A DNA stretch of 33,395 nucleotides from Synergistaceae bacterium (GTDB taxonomy: Bacteria > Synergistota > Synergistia > Synergistales > Aminobacteriaceae), in the NCBI GenBank assembly GCA_031274425.1, contig JAISQE010000006.1, forward strand, positions 1-33,395. Reading direction: 5' to 3'. Shown one piece after another: positions 30,984-33,395 of this stretch. Both the position numbers and the translations under genes were made by a program. The notes beneath the pieces are model-generated. The model was not told where the DNA came from. It searched no databases and saw only the letters and a program-made list of their open reading frames with translations. How positions within the stretch are numbered: position 1 is the first letter of the stretch; each line of letters starts with the position of its first letter.

Positions 30984-32138
30984 ATGGGGAAAGAAAATAT
31001 TGAAGTAAAAAACCCGTCAGGGGTTTTAGGGGGGGTAGCTAGGGTCCCACAGGGGCCGAGCTGGCTCTGCTCCCCTGAGCTTAAAATCAGGAAAAAAATT
31101 CTTGAGGTTCGCGGACTTTCCGTGACCTTTCCGACCTCGTCAGGGAAGGTAAACGCCGTCCGGGGGGTGGACTTCGACCTGTACAAGGGCGAGACGTTTG
31201 CCGTGGTGGGAGAGTCCGGCAGCGGAAAGTCCGTCACCGTCAAGGCCCTGATGGGCCTCCTAGACCTCAACGCGGCGGTGATTGGAACCGCCGCGTTCAC
31301 CTATGAAGCCTCGGGGCAGGAGACCTCTTGCGACCTTCTGGGGCTGAGCCGCAGGGAAATGCGCCGAAAGATAAACGGCCAGCACATCGCCATGGTCTTT
31401 CAGGATCCCATGACCTCATTGGATCCCACGATGACCATCGGTAACCAGCTCATGGAGGGGATGCGCCTTCATTACAAAATACCCAGGGCCCAGGCCTACC
31501 AGGAGGCCGTCAGGCTGTTGAAGCTGGTGGAGATCGACGAGGCCGAGAAGCGGATGAAAAACTACCCCCACCAGCTCTCCGGGGGAATGAGGCAGAGGGT
31601 GGTCATCGCCATCGCCCTTTCCTGCAAGCCGGATATTTTGATCTGCGACGAGCCCACCACCGCCTTGGACGTCACCATCCAGGCGAAGATTCTAGAGCTC
31701 ATCAAGGACATCCAGAGGACGTTGCGCATCTCCGTCATCTACATCACTCATGACATGGGCGTTGTCGCCAAGGTGGCGGATTTTATCGCGGTCATGTACG
31801 CGGGGAAAATCATCGAGACCGGAACCGCCGAGGAGGTATTTTACGACCCCAGACACCCCTATACCTGGGGGCTCCTCTCCGCCATGCCCGACCTGGAAAC
31901 CTCAAGCGCGAGAGAGCTTTACAGCATCCCTGGGAATCCTCCCAACCTGCTGGGGGACTTCCGGGGCGACCCATTCGCCCCGCGCAACGAATTTGCGCTG
32001 AAGATCGACCAAAGGCTGGAACCGCCCCTATTCAAGATCACGGAGACCCATTACGCGGCCACGTGGCTCCTGCATGAAAAAGCGCCCCGTCTGAGCAAGA
32101 TGGGCTTGTCCGCCCTACGCGAAGACGCCATGTTATAA
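30984..32138 (+). CDS. oppD: Oligopeptide ABC importer ATPase OppD with unusual N-terminal extension
   Basis: A 384-residue ATPase. The ABC domain starts near residue 38 ([12 protein letters not shown]). Walker A GESGSGKS is at 76-83, then [14 protein letters not shown], the signature LSGGMRQR, and [11 protein letters not shown]. Residues of about 10-33 ([20 protein letters not shown] and on) have no counterpart in the family and are encoded by a palindromic repeat related to the one at 28896. No ATG or GTG start is available between the repeat and the ABC domain, so the repeat seems to be translated. The C-terminus also lacks the usual cysteine pair (CxFxxRC) seen in the ATPases at 6825 and 7794; [13 protein letters not shown] stands there instead. 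Confidence 0.9.
   Translation: MGKENIEVKNPSGVLGGVARVPQGPSWLCSPELKIRKKILEVRGLSVTFPTSSGKVNAVRGVDFDLYKGETFAVVGESGSGKSVTVKALMGLLDLNAAVIGTAAFTYEASGQETSCDLLGLSRREMRRKINGQHIAMVFQDPMTSLDPTMTIGNQLMEGMRLHYKIPRAQAYQEAVRLLKLVEIDEAEKRMKNYPHQLSGGMRQRVVIAIALSCKPDILICDEPTTALDVTIQAKILELIKDIQRTLRISVIYITHDMGVVAKVADFIAVMYAGKIIETGTAEEVFYDPRHPYTWGLLSAMPDLETSSARELYSIPGNPPNLLGDFRGDPFAPRNEFALKIDQRLEPPLFKITETHYAATWLLHEKAPRLSKMGLSALREDAML
31023..31088. repeat. Palindromic repeat element, copy B, inside the oppD coding sequence
   Basis: GTTTTAGGGGGGGTAGC, then CTAGGGTCCCACAGGGG and CCGAGCTGGCTCTGCTCCCC, ending TTAAAAT. The outer ends are complementary (TTTTAGGGG against CCCCTGAGCTTAAAA with a bulge). Compared with copy A it lacks about 21 central bases. 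It keeps the reading frame open. A separate hairpin AAAACCC/GGGTTTT (31009-31027) precedes it. Confidence 0.5.
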
Positions 32139-32152
32139 AGGAGGTGGATGAT

Positions 32153-33088
32153 GTGGCCGAACGGGATCTTTTGCTTCGGGTTTCCGGCCTGAAACAGTAT
32201 TTCAAGATCAACAGAAGATACACGATAAAGGCGGTAGACGGGGTTTCTTTCGAGATCGTCCGAGGGGAGACCTACGGGCTGGTGGGGGAATCCGGAAGCG
32301 GAAAGTCCACCATCGGCCGCTCCCTCATTCGCCTCTACAAGCCCACGTCGGGCGAGATCGAGTTCAACGGCAGCCCGATTTCCGGCCCCCTGGGCAGGGA
32401 TACGAAAAAAATGCTGCGCACCAAAATGCAGATGATATTTCAGGACCCGGCGGCCTCCCTGAACCCCCGGCGCAAGGTAATGGACCTGGTCGCGGAGGGG
32501 TTGGACATCCACCGCCTTTGCCCCACCGCCGCCGCGCGGGAGGAGAAGGTCTACGGCATCCTTCAGAGCGTGGGGCTGGCGCGGGAACACGCGCAGCGCT
32601 ACCCGCATCAGTTCTCCGGCGGTCAGAAACAGCGCATAGGCATAGCCCGGGCCCTGGTCATGAACCCGGACTTGATCATAGCGGACGAGGCGATTAGTGC
32701 CTTGGACGTGTCGATACAGGCCCAGGTCGTCAACCTGATGAAGGACATCCAGCGAAAAACCGGCGTTGCCTTTTTGTTTATTTCCCACGACCTCTCGATG
32801 GTCAAATACATCTCCGACCGCATCGGCGTGCTGCACCTGGGCCGGCTTGTGGAGACCGGGGACACCCAGGAAATTTTCAAGTCGCCGATCCACCCCTACA
32901 CCCGGGCACTGCTGAGCGCGATCCCGCGCCCCAACCCCCAAACGGAAAGAGACCGCGTCGCCCTGCGTTACGACGTTCACGAGGCCGGCATAGATTATTC
33001 CCATGGCGTCCGCCGCGCGGTCTCGCCCGGGCACGACGTCCTCGCCACGGAGGAAGAATTTCGCCGCTGGACGGAAAGAGTGCTTTAA
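32153..33088 (+). CDS. oppF: Oligopeptide ABC importer ATPase OppF
   Basis: A 311-residue ATPase beginning VAERDLLLRVSGLKQYF. I chose the GTG at 32153 because AAGGAGG lies eight bases upstream; the earlier in-frame GTG at 32144 is part of that ribosome site. Walker [10 protein letters not shown] is at about 45-53, then MIFQDPAASLNPRRK, the signature FSGGQKQR and ADEAISALDVS. P is replaced by A in the DEPxSALD motif, a common variant. The C-terminus lacks the cysteine-rich tail of other OppF proteins. It is the last gene of the opp operon, converging with the RuBisCO-like gene 76 bases on. Confidence 0.88.
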   Translation: MAERDLLLRVSGLKQYFKINRRYTIKAVDGVSFEIVRGETYGLVGESGSGKSTIGRSLIRLYKPTSGEIEFNGSPISGPLGRDTKKMLRTKMQMIFQDPAASLNPRRKVMDLVAEGLDIHRLCPTAAAREEKVYGILQSVGLAREHAQRYPHQFSGGQKQRIGIARALVMNPDLIIADEAISALDVSIQAQVVNLMKDIQRKTGVAFLFISHDLSMVKYISDRIGVLHLGRLVETGDTQEIFKSPIHPYTRALLSAIPRPNPQTERDRVALRYDVHEAGIDYSHGVRRAVSPGHDVLATEEEFRRWTERVL

Positions 33089-33164
33089 GCCCGAAACAAA
33101 CACATCCCGTCTCCGCTTTCCTGAAACTGGCTCAGTTTTCTGTTCCGTTTGACATCCCATTTAA

Positions 33165-33395
33165 TCAGCTTTTGTTTAAGCTCGCCCGCAGCGTCTCGTC
33201 GTGGAACCTGCGGCAATTTGAGACCAGGTCCTCGCCGCTGGTGAACAGGCTTCCGCCTACCAAAATCAGAAGGTCGCTGCCGTAACTGTGGACCATTTCC
33301 TCGATATTCGACAGATCCATACCCCCGGCGGGACTGGGGAAGATGGGCTTGAAACCCGCTAGATCTTCGCAACACGCGTACGCTATGCCGAGGCA
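33165..33395 (-). CDS. RuBisCO-like protein, C-terminal end (cut by window edge)
   Basis: The minus-strand frame is open to the last base of the window; about 76 C-terminal residues are visible. GFKPIFPSPAGGMDLSNIEE, then MVHSYGSDLLILVGGSLFTS and DLVSNCRRFHDETLR, follow the end of the RuBisCO large-subunit barrel: PSAGGM-like loop, then LLIGGxL as phosphate-binding strand and the final helix. The short tail (no small-subunit contacts) and anaerobic context indicate a RuBisCO-like protein of methylthioribose metabolism (DK-MTP-1-P enolase or 5-methylthioribulose-1-P isomerase type) rather than a carboxylase. Which subtype cannot be decided from this piece. It fits the sulfur theme of the neighbouring genes. 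Confidence 0.75.
   Translation of the reverse strand, partial: CLGIAYACCEDLAGFKPIFPSPAGGMDLSNIEEMVHSYGSDLLILVGGSLFTSGEDLVSNCRRFHDETLRASLNKS

Noticed and set aside
32051-33160. A 369-codon minus-strand frame under oppF
   Set aside because: Antisense shadow of the ATPase gene; the real minus-strand gene at the right edge is the RuBisCO-like frame, which is a different frame.
33085-33375. A 96-codon minus-strand frame at the right edge
   Set aside because: It overlaps the RuBisCO-like C-terminus in another frame; only the latter matches a known family.

Overview
The window reads as a chromosomal segment of a diderm anaerobe with moderately high GC. The density of ABC importers for peptides and amino acids, and the signal-peptide-only (non-lipoprotein) binding proteins, would fit Synergistota. 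That assignment is inference from gene style, not from a marker gene. No rRNA, tRNA or CRISPR array was seen.

Left part (1-6.7 kb, plus strand): a defence island. It holds the 3' end of a type ISP restriction-modification enzyme, then a compact overlapping three-gene ABC-three-component (ABC-3C) conflict system (nuclease-like effector, small middle component, DUF2326 SMC-like ATPase). After it come a C-terminal remnant of an AAA_4/Schlafen-type regulator and a TOTE-type primase-helicase. The ABC-3C genes are visibly more AT-rich than the rest, as expected of transferred DNA.

6.8-13.9 kb (minus strand): a seven-gene operon with a peptide-type ABC importer (binding protein, two permeases, two ATPases), a short-chain dehydrogenase and a NodB-fold deacetylase/cyclic-imidase-like enzyme between the permeases and the ATPases. 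It probably takes up and processes one amide-like or amino-acid-derived substrate. Its promoter lies beside a transposase fragment.

14.4-26.1 kb (minus strand): a sulfur amino acid cluster in three tandem units. Distal unit: zinc dehydrogenase, luxS, metQ, metN, metI, class I/II aminotransferase, GlcD-like FAD oxidase. Middle unit: metN, metI, metQ. Last unit: a methionine gamma-lyase/cystathionine gamma-lyase type enzyme. The right edge carries the C-terminus of a RuBisCO-like protein, a family used in methylthioribose (methionine) salvage.

26.2-33.1 kb: a decayed oligopeptide-binding-protein gene (minus) divergent from an intact oppABCDF-like operon (plus), in which a palindromic repeat appears to have been inserted in frame into oppD.

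The most interesting signal is a family of paralogous transcription leaders in front of these units. Each has a TTGACA promoter, an AT-rich 5' stretch and a short ORF rich in Met and Cys codons. Three also carry a near-identical intrinsic terminator (GGAAGCTTCC-type stem) just before the first structural gene, and in all three a segment inside the short ORF can pair with the 5' arm of that terminator. A fourth copy is attached to the pseudogene, and a fifth, more distant version (a CxxC mini-ORF overlapping a different terminator) precedes the gamma-lyase gene. This looks like an attenuator or riboswitch family co-regulating sulfur amino acid uptake and metabolism, and I do not recognise it as a described one.
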